From Ovis canadensis (Eukaryota; Chordata; Mammalia; Artiodactyla; Bovidae), in the NCBI RefSeq assembly GCF_042477335.2, contig NC_091245.1:33180501-33244500 (forward strand): 64,000 nt of DNA, in the 5' to 3' direction. Below the pieces are notes generated by a model that saw nothing but the letters and a program-made list of their open reading frames with translations, ran no database searches and was not told the DNA's origin. Positions 11,185 to 22,555 of this stretch are shown in pieces. A program made the position numbers and the translations under genes. Positions within the stretch are counted from its first letter, which is position 1, and every line of letters begins with the position of its first letter.

Positions 11185-11445
11185 TGAGGCATATCTAATA
11201 AAAGGCTGTATTTGAAGACACTTATTTTATGCCCATTGTTCTGTTAAGGGCTTTAGACATGCTCGATCTCTTTTTAAACCTAAAAAAAAAACAACTATGA
11301 AGTGAGGACATTTTCATTTTACAGAGGGAGAAAGTGAGTCTCTAGAAAATAATCAGTTTGCCTAAATCATACAGTTGTGTAAATAGCAGAGATGAGATTT
11401 AAACACAGATCAGTATGATTTTTACCAGATTGTACATAATATAGG
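11185..11445 (-). mobile_element. MIR SINE (reverse)
   Basis: Complement of MIR: CATTTTCATTTTACAGAGGG, then GTTTGCCTAAATCATACAG, then AGCAGAGATGAGATTTAAAC. This is the usual order of the reversed element. Confidence 0.75.
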
Positions 11446-12013
11446 ACAGCTATCAAGGTGAGTCTTTAGATCTGGTTAAAAGAAAAGAGAAAAAGTACCA
11501 GTAGATGTTTTGGTGTTGATTAAATTGGACAAAATTTTTTATTAAAAATAATGGATCATTTGGTCCTTTGAAGATTTGGATCTTTACACTCCTGAGGTAG
11601 CTTTATGATCCAAACGTCTTAATGGCACAGTTTTCATTATTATGTCAAGATACGAATTCTGAGGGGTTTAAATAGACAACAGGTCTGAGAGGAAACCAAC
11701 TAACTTTTAAGATACTTTCAATATTCCAGGAGTTTGAAAAATATTAACTCATAAATTCTACAAAGCAATTATAATTAAACCTATTTTGCAAATAAGAAAA
11801 CATTTTCAATGTTAATTTCATTCATATCTCCTATAATGTAGGCTTTTTACTACCTTCGAGGTTATTAGTCTCACTGGTAGTCAAATATTAATAGTATTTA
11901 GGTTAATTATTTATCTTTATGAGTAGATTATTTTTCTTCTGATTAGAATGTAAGGAGCTTGAAGGTAGAGAATGCATTTTAAAATCAGAGAATAAAATCT
12001 GAATCACTAAGTT
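11446..12013. other. No recognised feature
   Basis: Single-copy-looking AT-rich sequence with no frame, repeat or motif that I can defend. Confidence 0.4.
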
Positions 12014-12180
12014 CTAATCAACCTCATTATACTGGTCTCATATTTTACAGATGAAGAACGTGAAAAGAGAGGGCAGATGACTTGGCCAAAGACACACCGC
12101 TTTATAAATCTTATTGCAGAGCTAGACATTCAAACCTGTGGCTTAAATCTTGACCCAGTCTTCCCTGTTATATATCACTG
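12014..12180 (-). mobile_element. MIR SINE (reverse)
   Basis: CTCATATTTTACAGATGAAG, then GACTTGGCCAAAGACACAC, then TGCAGAGCTAGACATTCAAA: a diverged reversed MIR. Confidence 0.72.
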
Positions 12181-12944
12181 TTTTATGATTTCCCATATCA
12201 TCCTGAGTGCCTAGGTCTGTGCAGACACACTCAATCAATACATGCTTACGGAATCAAACTGGATAATTTCCCTAGAGATTATGGTACCATTTATGCTAAG
12301 AGCATGCCATAACCCGATTTCTCAATTAGTACTCAGATTTTCTAGGACCACTTAGCTGCCTCTCATCTAACATTAGTAAGTTGGCAAAGCTTTTTGTTTT
12401 TCTTTTTTTAAAAACAGAATAGGAAAAGAGTTAGGGATAACAGGTATTATCTTGGGTGCTTTTTAATCTTCCTTGGTAAGAAGGTCATGCTTTGGAGCTA
12501 TACGTATTGAATGCCTAATGTCACATTGCTATTCAATATCGGCAGCTACAGCTTTCTTAATGACAGTGGTAATTGGGTGTATGTAACTAGGAGTCATTAC
12601 AATAAATAGATTGATTTTAGTTTGCAGCCTCACCACCATCTGCAATGAGTTTAGAAACAATGTAGGGGGAGGGGTAGCTCCCTGGACAATCAAATAAAAC
12701 CATTTAGCATGAATGGTTGGAAACGACCAGTTTTCAATAAGTCGATCTGTGCACGATCTAAATGTTCTAGCAGCTACATCTACAACTTTTTAATTTCCCC
12801 TGCAAACTTTTCGGTAAGGCTAATATTCATTGTTCAGAAGGTATTTTATTTTTTAAATATTCATTTGTTTAATGTCAATATGTCAGACACGTACTAATAT
12901 AGACACTATAAATAGCTAGTATTAATAAAACTAATAGCTACTAT
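12181..12944. other. Mostly unassigned sequence, possible L2 trace
   Basis: A faint L2-like 3' end lies at 12200-12270 (GAGTGCCTAGGTCTG...CAATCAATACATG). 12620-12690 is moderately G-rich. 12860-12960 carries degenerate AATAGCT-type repeats. No gene is seen. Confidence 0.4.
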
Positions 12945-13165
12945 TAATAATAGCTATTTATAAGGGCTTATGTGCCAGTCACTGTGCTCTGTGCTTTCCC
13001 TGTTTTCTTTTAATTTAATCCTCAACACAATTCTATTGATACTATGATTATCCCTAATTTATAAATGAGGAGGTAGAGGCTTACTGAAACTAGCTTGCCA
13101 AAGGTCACCCAGGAAGATATAAAGAAGCTAATATGTTTTGGGTTATAACTCTATGCTTGACATTG
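12945..13165 (-). mobile_element. MIR SINE (reverse), first of a pair
   Basis: GTGCCAGTCACTGTGCTC, then TTTAATCCTCAACACAATTC, then TTGCCAAAGGTCACCCAGG: a reversed MIR of near full length. Confidence 0.82.
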
Positions 13166-13169
13166 CTTG

Positions 13170-13362
13170 ACATCATTTAATTCTTTTAATAAATAACTAT
13201 GAAATAGGTTTATTATTATTATACCCATTTACAGATGATAAAGCTGAACCCTGGAGTATGTAGGTTTATGAAGCTAGTAAGAGGCAGAATGAGGCTTCAA
13301 ACTCAGTCTGCCTCTAGAATCTGGCCTCTCCCAACACCATGCCACGCTACTTCTTCAAACTA
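13170..13362 (-). mobile_element. MIR SINE (reverse), second of a pair
   Basis: A second reversed MIR follows directly: ATTATTATACCCATTTACAG, then GAAGCTAGTAAGAGGCAGAA, then CACCATGCCACGCTACTTC. Same orientation as its neighbour. Confidence 0.82.
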
Positions 13363-13493
13363 GTGATTCTGGGTTTAGACATACTTTTGTCTGATAGCAA
13401 AGCCCCTACCTTAACCAGCATAGGGCGTGACTTGAATCTGGAGAAAGTGTGGTAGATCAAATACCATTACTAGTTTTTTTCAATACCTAATGT

Positions 13494-13613
13494 TATGGCA
13501 ACCCACTTCAGTATTCTAGCCTGGAGAACCCCATGGACAGAGGAATCTGGCAGGCTACTGTCCGTGGGGTCAGTACATGGTAGGACATGACTTAGTGACT
13601 AAACCACCAGCAC
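13494..13613 (+). mobile_element. Bov-A monomer / truncated Bov-tA
   Basis: Only the Bov-A body is present (ATGGCAACCCACTTCAGTAT...GACTTAGTGACTAAACCACC). The tRNA head is missing. It lies immediately 5' of the plus-strand L1. Confidence 0.85.
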
Positions 13614-14010
13614 CAATGTTCCACAATGGCATTGAAAAAAGACATGAGATACTAAGGGATAAATCTAACAAACTACGGTAAAATTTTAGCAGCAGATTTT
13701 ATGCTACTATCATAAAAAGAATTAATGAGATAATTTAGAAAAGACTTAAGCAAATGGAAAGATAAACTATGTTAGTGAGTGGGAAAACTCAGCATTACTA
13801 ACATAACAATTATCCTCAAATTGATCTATAGATTCAATGCAATTTCAATCAAAATCCTACAAGGCACTTTAAAAAAGAAATTTACAGGCTAATTATAAAA
13901 ATTACATGAAAATATAAAGATCTAAAATGGCTAAAACTGTTTTGAGGAAAAAAGAACAAAATTGTAGGACTTACGACTATCTGATTTTAAGACTTACTGT
14001 AAAACTACAT

Positions 14011-14050
14011 TAATCATAGGAGGGTGGTATTGCTAATCATAGGAGGGTGG
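14011..14050. repeat. Short direct duplication within L1
   Basis: TAATCATAGGAGGGTGG occurs at 14011-14027 and again at 14034-14050, a 23-bp-period duplication inside the L1 body. Confidence 0.95.
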
Positions 14051-15034
14051 ATAGACAAATACATCAATCGTACAGAGTAGAGAGTCCAACAATAGGCTTG
14101 CACATATGTAGTCAATTGATTTTTTGACAAGGTGCAATGATAATTTAATGGATAGAGGATATTCTTTTCAGCAAATAGTGTTGAAACAATTAGATGTCCA
14201 CATGCAAAGGAAAAAAACTCACTCCATATACAAAAATTAATTCAAAATGAATCACAAGCCTAAACTAAAAATCTAGACTTGTAAAATTTCTAGGAAAAAA
14301 CACAGGAGAAAATCTTTGTAATCTTGTGTCAAGGAAACAAAATGCTTATACAGCATAGAAAAAAGCATAAACCATAAAAGAAAAAAAATTGATTTTATTG
14401 AACTTCATCAAAATCAAAACTTCAGCTCTTCAAAAAAAATTCTTAGGATTATAAAAGAACCACAGAGTGGGAGAAAATATTTGCAAAACACATATCTGCT
14501 AAAAGACTTTATCTGGAATATGTAAAGACTTCTTACAACTCACTAAAAATAGAGGACAACACATTTTAAATATGTGAAGAGATTTAAATAGACACTTTAT
14601 CAAGGAAGAGAGGTGAATGGCAAATAAGCATATGAAAAGATTCTCAACATTATTTGTCACTAGGGAAATAAAAATTAAACCATAATTAGATACCACAAGA
14701 ACACCTACTAGAATTGCTGTGTTAAAAACAACAACAAAATAAACAGTAATACCCAGTGATGGAGAGAATACAGTGAACGTATTAATATATTACTGGTGGT
14801 AAGAAAATGTTACAGTCACTTTGGGACACAGTTTAGCAGTTTCTTATAAAAGTAAATATATACTTACCTGGTGATGTGATGCAGCCGTCCTACTCCTAGG
14901 TATTTACCCAAAGGAAATGAAAACATATGTTCACAAAAGACCTGTTCTCAAATATTTTTAGTTGCTTTATTCACAGAAGTCCCAAACTGAAAACAACACA
15001 AGTGTCCATAACTTGAGGCGTGAGTAAAAAAATT

Positions 15035-15297
15035 AGGGACTTCCCTGGTGATCCAGTGATTAAGACTCTGCCTTCCAAAGCAGCACACGGGGGTTAGATC
15101 CCTGGTTGGGGAACCAAGATCCCACATGCCATGGGGCACAGTCTGCAATTACTGAGCCCACACACTCTGGAGCCTGGGCACCATAACTAGAGAGAAGCTC
15201 ACACACTGCAGTGAAGATCCTGCATGCCACAGTAAAGACCCAACACAGCCAAAAATAAATAAGTAAATAAATATTTAAAAAATAATAACAAAAATAC
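15035..15297 (+). mobile_element. tRNA-derived CHR-type SINE
   Basis: Starts GGGACTTCCCTGGTGATCC and has a B-box form GGTTAGATCCC, then a body of CATGCCA/CACAGT units ending in CCAACACAGCC and an AAATAAATAAG tail. This is the artiodactyl/cetacean CHR-type pattern, distinct from Bov-tA. It is inserted in the L1. Confidence 0.82.
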
Positions 15298-15640
15298 GGG
15301 CTTCCCCGGTGGCTCAGAGGTAAAGAATCTGCCTGCCACTACTGGAGATAGGGTTTGATCTCTGATCCAGGAAGATCCCACGTGCCATGGAGCAGCTAAG
15401 CCTGGCACCACAACTACTGTGCCTGTGCTGTAGTGCCTGGGAACCCCAAGTATTGAGCCCACTTGCGTCAGCTACTGAAGTCCACGTGCCCTAGAGCCCG
15501 TGGTCCGCAGCAAGAGAAGCCACCGCAATAAAAAGCCCACACACCGCAATAAAGAGTAGCCCCCACTTGCCACAGCTAGAGAGAACCCAGGGCAGCAACG
15601 AAGACCCAGCACAGCCACAAATAAATAAAATTATTAAATA
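15298..15640 (+). mobile_element. Second CHR-type SINE, head to tail with the first
   Basis: Starts CGGGCTTCCCCGGTGGCTC within the A-rich tail of the preceding SINE. The body ends GACCCAGCACAGCCACAAAT and an AAATAAAATTATT tail. Same orientation as its neighbour. It is longer than usual through repeated CCGCAATAA-type segments. Confidence 0.82.
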
Positions 15641-16087
15641 TCATTGCATTGTTTAAAAAATTAATAAAAGTAAGAATTTAAGGTACATTCATACAAGGAA
15701 ATACCAGTCAGCAACAAAAAGGAGCAAGCTACCTAATAAAAAGGAGTGGACCACTGCAACGCGCAACAACATAGATCATTTTAAAAGTATGATGCCGAGG
15801 CAAACAAAGTCTGACATGAAGGGCTACCTGCTGTATGAGTCCTTTGCACCATCTCTACAAAAGGCAAACTAGAGGGAGAGAAACTGGATCAGCAGTTGCC
15901 AGGAACTGGGGGTAAGGGGGAGTACTGACCAGAAAGGAGTATGAGGGAGCTTTCTGAGGAGATGAGAATGTTCTGTGTGTTGATTTTGGTGCCAGCTGCA
16001 TGTCCATACCTGGTTATTATAACTCTTTGAGCTTTACATCTAATAAGGCAAATTTATACTCCAGTAAAGCTGACTGAAAACTTAACA

Positions 16088-16252
16088 AAACAGAATCACC
16101 TGTAGAGCCTGTTGAAACATTACTGTGCCTCACCCAGGGAGGTTCTGATTCTGCCTGAGGTCTGGGAAGTGGGAGGGGGCAGACTGCATTTCTAACAAAT
16201 TGCCAGGTGAATCGAAGGTTGCTGGTTGGAGAACCTACTTGGAGAACCACCA
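16088..16252 (+). mobile_element. MER5A-like hAT-Charlie non-autonomous transposon
   Basis: CAGAATCACCTGTAGAGCC at one end and TTGGAGAACCACCATCT at the other, with GTTCTGATTCTGCCTGAGG and GCATTTCTAACAAATTGCC between, follow the MER5A pattern. It is diverged and has no coding capacity. Confidence 0.7.
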
Positions 16253-16737
16253 TCTGAACTGACATCAGGGGGAGGAGGTTCTATACTCAGTCCCCGGAAA
16301 AGGTTCTCTTGCTGTGGGCTATTTGCCCTCAAAACACATCAGTCCCTAATGCTTATCATGTGGGTAGTCTCCATTCAGCCAATGATGGCCACTCATGGGT
16401 TCTGCCTTGGCTCCTTGAGGCTTTAGACTCATTACCTTGGGAGGGGAACAGCTTTCCCCACTATGCTGGTAAAAGGGAGTCCTGCAGATAACAGCATCAG
16501 AGGATATGGGGTCCTTATAGGCCCACCTCTAACAGCTATGGCTAGGGGGAGTACCATAGTCTCTTTGCTACTGGACCCCAAGGTCTAGTGGACCCCTCGT
16601 CAAATGGAAACAGCTCATCAGAGAACTTGTCTCTCTGGCTCCTTCCATGATTCCCTGCATCTCCCCATCCATGTCTCTCTGCCCTATTTCCCTTTCCTAT
16701 TTTCTTCTCTAAGGAGAGCATCTCTTTGTTACTATGG
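16253..16737. other. Single-copy sequence, no feature
   Basis: Moderate GC, no repeat recognised. Several short overlapping frames are present but none is protein-like. Confidence 0.4.
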
Positions 16738-16910
16738 ATGGAGCTTGGCATTAGGCAGACCTAGTTTGAATGCCAATTTGGCCACTGATGGTGTGTAATT
16801 TGGAACAACTTGCTTCATCTCTGAGCCTGATTTTCCTAACTGAAAGGAGAATGATAAGCGTTACCCGATAAGTATACATGTGTATGTTAAAAGTATGTAT
16901 AAACAGGTGT
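16738..16910 (+). mobile_element. MIR SINE
   Basis: GGAGCTTGGCATTAGGCAG, then TTGAATGCCAATTTGGCCAC, then ACTTGCTTCATCTCTGAGCC: a forward, diverged MIR. Confidence 0.78.
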
Positions 16911-17009
16911 CGATTGGGATTCTTCATTTTACCTTAGAAGTGGCAGCTAGGACCCAGGGCTAAGACAACAGAATCTCTATCTAAAAGCCACCATCAATAA
17001 ATGAGGCTA

Positions 17010-17375
17010 GGGGCTTCCCTAGTGGTCCGGTGGTTAAGAATCCTCCTTGTAACACAGAAAACACTGGTTCAATCCCTAGTCCTGGAAGGTTGCACCTGCC
17101 ATGAGCATTTAAGCCTGCTTGCTGCAACTACTGAAGCCTGTTCACCGAGAGCCCTGTTCCACAACAAGAGAAACCACCACCATGAAGAGCCCGCACAGTG
17201 CAACTAGAGAATAGCCCCTGCTCATCGCAACTAGAGAAAGCCTGCTTGGAGCAACTAGAGAATAGCTCCTGCTCGTCGCAACTAGAGAAAGCCTGCTTGG
17301 AGCAACAGAGACCCATGCGGTAAAAAAATTAATAATAAACTAACAAATAAATGAATATTTTTAAAAAACAACAAA
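17010..17375 (+). mobile_element. CHR-type tRNA SINE with expanded body
   Basis: Starts GGGCTTCCCTAGTGGTCCGG, B-box form GGTTCAATCCC, then GCAACTA/GAAGCC-type body, and an A/T-rich tail. The body carries a 51-bp tandem duplication (17200-17301), making the element longer than its relatives in this window. Confidence 0.85.
17200..17301. repeat. 51-bp tandem duplication inside a SINE
   Basis: 17200-17250 and 17251-17301 are near-identical units starting GCAACTAGAGAATAGC, differing at about two bases (CCCCTG/CTCCTG, CATCG/CGTCG). A third partial unit starts at 17302. The minus frame across it repeats an SSCSKQAFSSCDEQ-like motif by necessity, not function. Confidence 0.96.
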
Positions 17376-17400
17376 TGTGGCCTGTCACCTCCCTTAGAAC

Positions 17401-17563
17401 TTTTTTTTTTTAATTTTTATTTTTACTTTATTTTGCTTTACAATACTGTATTGGTTTTGCCATACATTGACATGTATCAGCCACGGGTGTACATGAGTTC
17501 CCAATCCTGAAGCCCCCTCCCACCTCCCACCCCATATCATCTCTCTGGATCATCCCTGTGCAC
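17401..17563 (-). mobile_element. L1-BT-type 3' UTR, short reverse insertion
   Basis: A T run (complement of poly(A)) followed by GCTTTACAATACTGTATTGG, CATACATTGACATGTATCAG and CCCATATCATCTCTCTGG is the complement of the young ruminant L1 3' end. Only about 160 bp is present. No clear TSD. Confidence 0.85.
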
Positions 17564-19194
17564 GGAGCAACAAAACTGACTGTGCTGCTTCTCCCTCGCT
17601 CAAACTATTACTACCTTCTATTCTCCTTCATTTATAAAAAGCAGGAAAAAAATCCCAGAGGAGATGCTGAGGAAGAGGCACTGGAGGACTTGGGAAGGCA
17701 GAGAACTTGGGGCAGAGGCTTGTCCTTCACCTGCCTGGCTACCACCTGGCTTCCCCCAAGGCAAGGGATGTGACAAGAAGATCCCTCACAGGCTGGGGGC
17801 CTGCAGGGGAGAAAATCAACAATCTCTGTTTAGATAGCTACCTACATAGCGGACTGGCTGAGCTGCTTCTGTGCCCACGTGAAAAGAAAGACAAGAGAAC
17901 TGGGGAAAATTGATGGGGAGAAAGAGGCAGTGACTCTGAATCACCCCTGACTTCCCTGCTTAGATGTGGCAAGGATGAGGGATGTCCTGTGGGTCAAAGG
18001 TCATGGAAATTGGGTAGGCTTGAGCTGACTTGATTACCAGGAGGCAAGTGGTCCCCAAAGCAAGAGGCTTTGATGTGACCTGGTACAGAGTGCAGTGACA
18101 GAGGTCAAACAGTGCTGTGTGCCTGCTGCACTGGGGCCTCTCAAGAACCCCATATATACCCAGCATTTGGTTATGTGTCTTCCAGAAGGTGATGAGGGAT
18201 ATTGAGTCCCCACGGAATCAGCTAAAAGCAACTAGCAGGGAAGGACAATTATCAGGAGCTGGTAAGAAAGTTATGTTTGCCCCACTGGCTCCAAACATCA
18301 GAGGAGATAGCACTGTAAAGAAAAAGGGAGAAGAATCCCAGAACTAACCCCAAGCCTCTTTTCCCACCATGACCCCTGAGCCACAGTTCTGGACAGCACA
18401 GGGGAGGGGCAGACACGAAATCCAGTATGAGACTGGCGTTGTATGTTGGATGAACATTTAATACCAGAGAATGATTGGAAGATTATGGATTCTGCCCAAT
18501 ATAAGGAATGAGAAAGGGAGATTTTATGAGCCTGCTGCAAGCAGTGCATAAAGAAAAAAAATCTGTTTTATATCTCGCCAAGTTTGGGTTCTTCAATAAA
18601 CCAGTTATGTATCTATATGAAGCACCTGGTACACTACACGATGCACCTAGTCACACGTGTGTATGCATGTATTTATAGTCTGGTAGAAGAGCTGTTAGGA
18701 AGAATGAATATAACAAGAGTAACTGTAAAGAGAAATATGCCATTTTTATATTACATAGTCCTGATCTGCATTCTTATGCACTTGCCCACATTCAGTAAAT
18801 CCTTTTTATACAAAGTCCTCTGAGAAATACAGAGATTCATTAGGTAAATCTCTACCTTCAAGTGGCTTATAGCCTATTAGAGGTTATTAAAACATGAAAA
18901 CATACAGAGAAGTATGATATAAGGCACTGAGTACCAAAGAAAGACCCCCAGCTTCTGAATTGCCCCTATGCTGCTGGCCCTATGATGGAATTTGGCATTA
19001 TTTTACCTCGTTTCTCACAACAGCCCTTGCAGATAAGTCTTACGATATGTTTACATATATCCTGCCCCCTTAGTCTTGCTATTCCTAGTTCTATTTTTAC
19101 CTGCTATCATTATTTGAACTCCTACCAGCTACTAGGCATGTCACATCCATTATGAAAATGTAAAAGGCTATGACTATTTCATTGGAATGAAGGG
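17564..19194. other. Largely single-copy sequence
   Basis: No gene or firm repeat. 18820-18930 faintly resembles the unassigned old repeat (CTACCTTCAAGTGGCTTATAG). The frames at 17558-18347 are short, overlapping and without recognisable domains. Confidence 0.4.
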
Positions 19195-19395
19195 AAAAGA
19201 GCCTATAGATTTTATTATCAGACAACCTAGAGTTCAAATCCTGGGTCTGAGAACTTGGACAGGTAATTTAACCTCTCTGACCCTCAGTTTTCTTATAATA
19301 ACACCTATCTTGCAGGAGATGATGAGAAATCAATGAGACAATATATGTAAAGCACCTACCACAGTGCCCAGCAATTTGTTATCAACAAATACTCA
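19195..19395 (+). mobile_element. MIR SINE
   Basis: GACAACCTAGAGTTCAAATC, then ACAGGTAATTTAACCTCTC, then ATGTAAAGCACCTACCACAG and CAACAAATACTCATT: a near full-length forward MIR. Confidence 0.88.
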
Positions 19396-20439
19396 TTCTC
19401 CATCTCCTGTACATCCAGAGGGAAGCAGCTCATTGTGTGCATGAGACCTGGGCTTCCTTCCCTCATCTCCCCTCCCTCCATCCTCCATGGACGCTCAGAC
19501 ACTCAACTTAGGATGTGTGGTTGAAGACTCTCCATCCATCACCCAGGCTTGACTACTTTCTCAATCTCTGAGCACACTTACTATCTTAATCAACCTCCTT
19601 TTGTCAGGATTCACCTTTATTTCTTCCAGGTGCTATGCTCTCTTCTCTAGAAGGGAATTTATGCTCACTTCAGGCATTCATCTCCCAACCTCTACTGTTA
19701 ACAGTCACCGAGGCAAAGAATTAATTTTTGTAAATGAATGTTTACTTTTCCTTGTCAATAGATTATACCGGGCAAGTCTCGGTGGCCTGGCCACCCCATC
19801 CTTTGCAAACTTACTCGAGATGGACTTGAAAATCGGCTTTTTTACCTCTGTCCCTACTGTCGTCTTCCTCTCTTCTCATCTTGGTATTCCTTTATCAGTT
19901 TGCTTATGTCTCTTAAAATCATTCTAATCTCACCACAATTGTGGACAGCTTGGACACCGGGCAGGTTCCTGTTATTTTCAATTATTTTTCCTTTTATTTC
20001 CCTTAGTTCTTGTCAGATGTGTGTATTTATTTTTATATCTTATTTATTGCTAGATAGCAGGCAAGAATTCCAGGCAGACATCCCTACATCCTTGAAGCCC
20101 TTCTCTATTTGTCCATTCATATCATCTCTTTACAGCTCTTCCATTAGGTAGATGCTAAGATGGTATTTGTTGAAATTTTTTAGACTCCAGTGCAGTGAAA
20201 ATGAGGGTAGATTTTCTTTTTCTAGAAGCTACCTAAAAGCAAATGGTCATGAGTCAATTTCATTAACTCATAGGTCAACTCTCCTCCCCCAGCTGAGGTG
20301 CCACTTTGCTGTAAGCTTTCTTAGGCACCTGGGTTAACAACTCTGCTTTTGGAAACCCTCTTTCATGTTTTCCCTGCTATTCCGCTCACAACATGTTGGA
20401 ATTCTTTTTGCATCTCTCTCCTCCAAAATATCGATACTT
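19396..20439. other. Single-copy sequence, no feature
   Basis: Pyrimidine-rich and without a recognised repeat. The longest frame (19601-19927, 108 codons) is hydrophobic through T/C richness and has no family resemblance. Confidence 0.4.
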
Positions 20440-20540
20440 GTCTAGAGAGCAGGGACAATCTCTTTTTCCTTGTGTACTCTTAGCTTCCAGCACAGTGCCT
20501 TTGCCCATAATCAGTTCTCAATGAATATTTTTAGACAATT
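20440..20540 (+). mobile_element. L2 LINE 3' end
   Basis: AGAGAGCAGGGACAATCTC, then CAGCACAGTGCCTTTGCCC and CTCAATGAATATTT: a clear L2 3' terminus. Confidence 0.75.
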
Positions 20541-20574
20541 GATTTCTTTGAAGATAATATGTTGCCAACTGGCA

Positions 20575-20700
20575 AGAATCCCAGCTTGGGAATTTCCTAG
20601 CTGAACCATTAAGCTCCTGATCTTCAATTTCATCATCTGTACAATGCATATAAATTGCAGTGTTGAATAGGATTTTTATAGATCACAAAGATAAACTTCG
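20575..20700 (+). mobile_element. MIR SINE fragment
   Basis: TTTCCTAGCTGAACCATTAAG, then CTTCAATTTCATCATCTGTA follow the forward MIR core. Sequence just 3' (AGATGGGGAACCTCAGGCTC near 20703) could be a reversed MIR piece. Confidence 0.55.
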
Positions 20701-21349
20701 TAGATGGGGAACCTCAGGCTCCAAGTGAGAAGAGTCTTACCTAGAGTCAGCTTTTAGGTCCACCATCTGGCCTGAGGGGTATTTCAGTGGGATTTGCTGA
20801 TGGAGTCGTGAAGCAACTCTACTGATCTAAATACATTTGTCTAGGTCACAGCCCCAAGGCAGAGAAAAGGGTGCATAGCTTCAAGTAGGCAGAGAAAATA
20901 AATGCATAGGATATACTTTCTAGATCAGGATTTGGGAGTCCTCAGGTTTGTGGAAAATTGTCTCTAGGACCTTTCTTTGGAAACTTGGATACAAGGGACT
21001 AGAAATGAATGCTGCCTCATAGGAATGGCTGGGGGTCAATAAGATAAATTTTTCATGATGTACTGAGTTCCTCAAAGAAGGTATCATATGAATGTTGAAC
21101 CTGATAACATTTCACAGGGAATGAATATGCGGATGAATAGAAGGCCTGGAAGAAGAGAAAAGTGGGCTTTGAGTAGCAAGGCCAGCAAACACAGTGGCCA
21201 TAATTTGCTCTGGTACTGCATTGTTAATATGGAGGAATTTCCAAGAAGTCTCAGCCACACCAGTCCTTTGGTCAGCATTGACCAAGGCTGCAGAGAGGCA
21301 GGGAGTTAGAACAGGAAGCCAGTGTAGACTGTTGGCTAATTTGTGTTGG
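20701..21349. other. No firmly recognised feature
   Basis: Mixed sequence. 21130-21200 weakly resembles the unassigned old repeat. No gene is seen. Confidence 0.35.
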
Positions 21350-21520
21350 ACTTTGAAATTGGGAAGACTAGGGATTAAGTCCTGGCCTGACTACTAACTC
21401 CGTATGTATACTCACACAAGTTTCACTAAGCCTCAAAACCTCAGATTCCTTTTCTATAAAGCAATGATAGTGAAACCAGCTTCGAAGATTGTGAGGATTC
21501 AGTGATATAATGGTTGTGAG
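21350..21520 (+). mobile_element. MIR SINE
   Basis: GGGATTAAGTCCTGGCCTGA, then AAGTTTCACTAAGCCTCAAA, then TTGTGAGGATTCAGTGATAT: forward MIR core. Confidence 0.75.
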
Positions 21521-21984
21521 TCACAATGCAATCACCAAGAAGGCTCAGTCCCCAGAGGAAGTAGCCTCTGGAATGAGCCACTCAGCCCTTTGCATGTTCT
21601 ATGATCAACAGTCCATTTCTGAATCCACAGAGTGTTGCCTTGTTGAGAGGGCTCAGCATCTGTCTTGGTGTCCTCATTAGTTTTGGATGCCTTGAGAAGA
21701 CTGGGGCCCAGCCTCAGTTTTGGTGATAGGCTGGGGTCCTGATACCCCTCACTGACTTGGCTCCATAGTGCTAGATGCTCCCTTAATCATAAACCCTATC
21801 TCTGACCCGAAAGAGAGTGGTTACTGTATTCCAAAAGTAAGATGGCTCCCCTTGGATGGACTAAATCCTAGCTTCTCTCATCCCCAGGAACCTGGGATTT
21901 TGGCTGCTTGTTGTTACTCTCACAATCCAACTTTTTTTGTTAACATTAGCAAAGAAGAAGGAGATCAAAACTGTCTAGGAAAGT
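21521..21984. other. Single-copy sequence, no feature
   Basis: I recognise no repeat or gene. GC is moderately higher than the flanks. Confidence 0.4.
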
Positions 21985-22555
21985 AGCAGACAGATCCTCA
22001 TTACCAACAGGGTAAAGTCCAAACTCCTTACATGGGCACCAGGCCCATAATGATCTGGCTTCTCTCTGTCTCCCTGGCACCAGCTACTCCAATGTATTCT
22101 TCAGTTTCTGTATTTTATCCATGTTGTACCACTTCTTGTTTTCTGACAGTGCCGTGTTTTTTCAGACCTCTCTACTGGAGTGCATGCTCTTCTCTCTTCT
22201 CAGGATACTCTACATTTTCACCAGGCAAAACCACCATCATTCTCTAAGCTGCAGCCTTGCCACTATTTTCTCTGCAAAGCCTTCCCTGACCCTTTTGGGT
22301 AGACCAGGGCATTCCTTTCCATATGCTTCCACTGTATCTGAGCATATATGTTGTATATAACACCATATTGAGTTACTATTTTAGTCTCTGCATGTGTCAT
22401 TTCCCAATCCTCTCTCTCCTCCCAGACTGTAAGTCCTTGGAGAACAGTGACTATGCTTTATTTATCTCTGCATCTCTAGCACACAGCACAGTATCTGGCT
22501 CCTACCAGGTGCTCAAAAGTCCTAATTGATTTGATGAATAAAATTAATTTCTACA
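21985..22555 (+). mobile_element. L2 LINE 3' portion
   Basis: Long collinear L2: CAGGGTAAAGTCCAAACTCC, then CATAATGATCTGGCTTCTC, then TGCAAAGCCTTCCCTGACCC, then CAGACTGTAAGTCCTTGGAG, then AGCACAGTATCTGGC and GATGAATAAA at the 3' end. It covers the end of the ORF and the 3' UTR and is non-functional. Confidence 0.9.

Larger units (their letters stand above)
13620..16080 (+). mobile_element. Old L1 (L1M) LINE, plus strand, split by two SINEs
   Basis: L1 ORF2 3' half in order: GATTCAATGCAATTTCAATC near 13831, ACTTCATCAAAATCAAAACT near 14402, AATGGCAAATAAGCATATG near 14617, and CAGTTGCCAGGAACTGGGGG near 15894 in the 3' UTR-like end. Many stops and indels make it non-functional. Two CHR-type SINEs interrupt it at 15035-15640, and L1 sequence resumes after them. 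Confidence 0.87.

Noticed and set aside
17128..17316. Cysteine-rich repeat protein on the minus strand
   Set aside because: The repeated SSC/CDEQ pattern is a translation of the 51-bp tandem duplication within a SINE.
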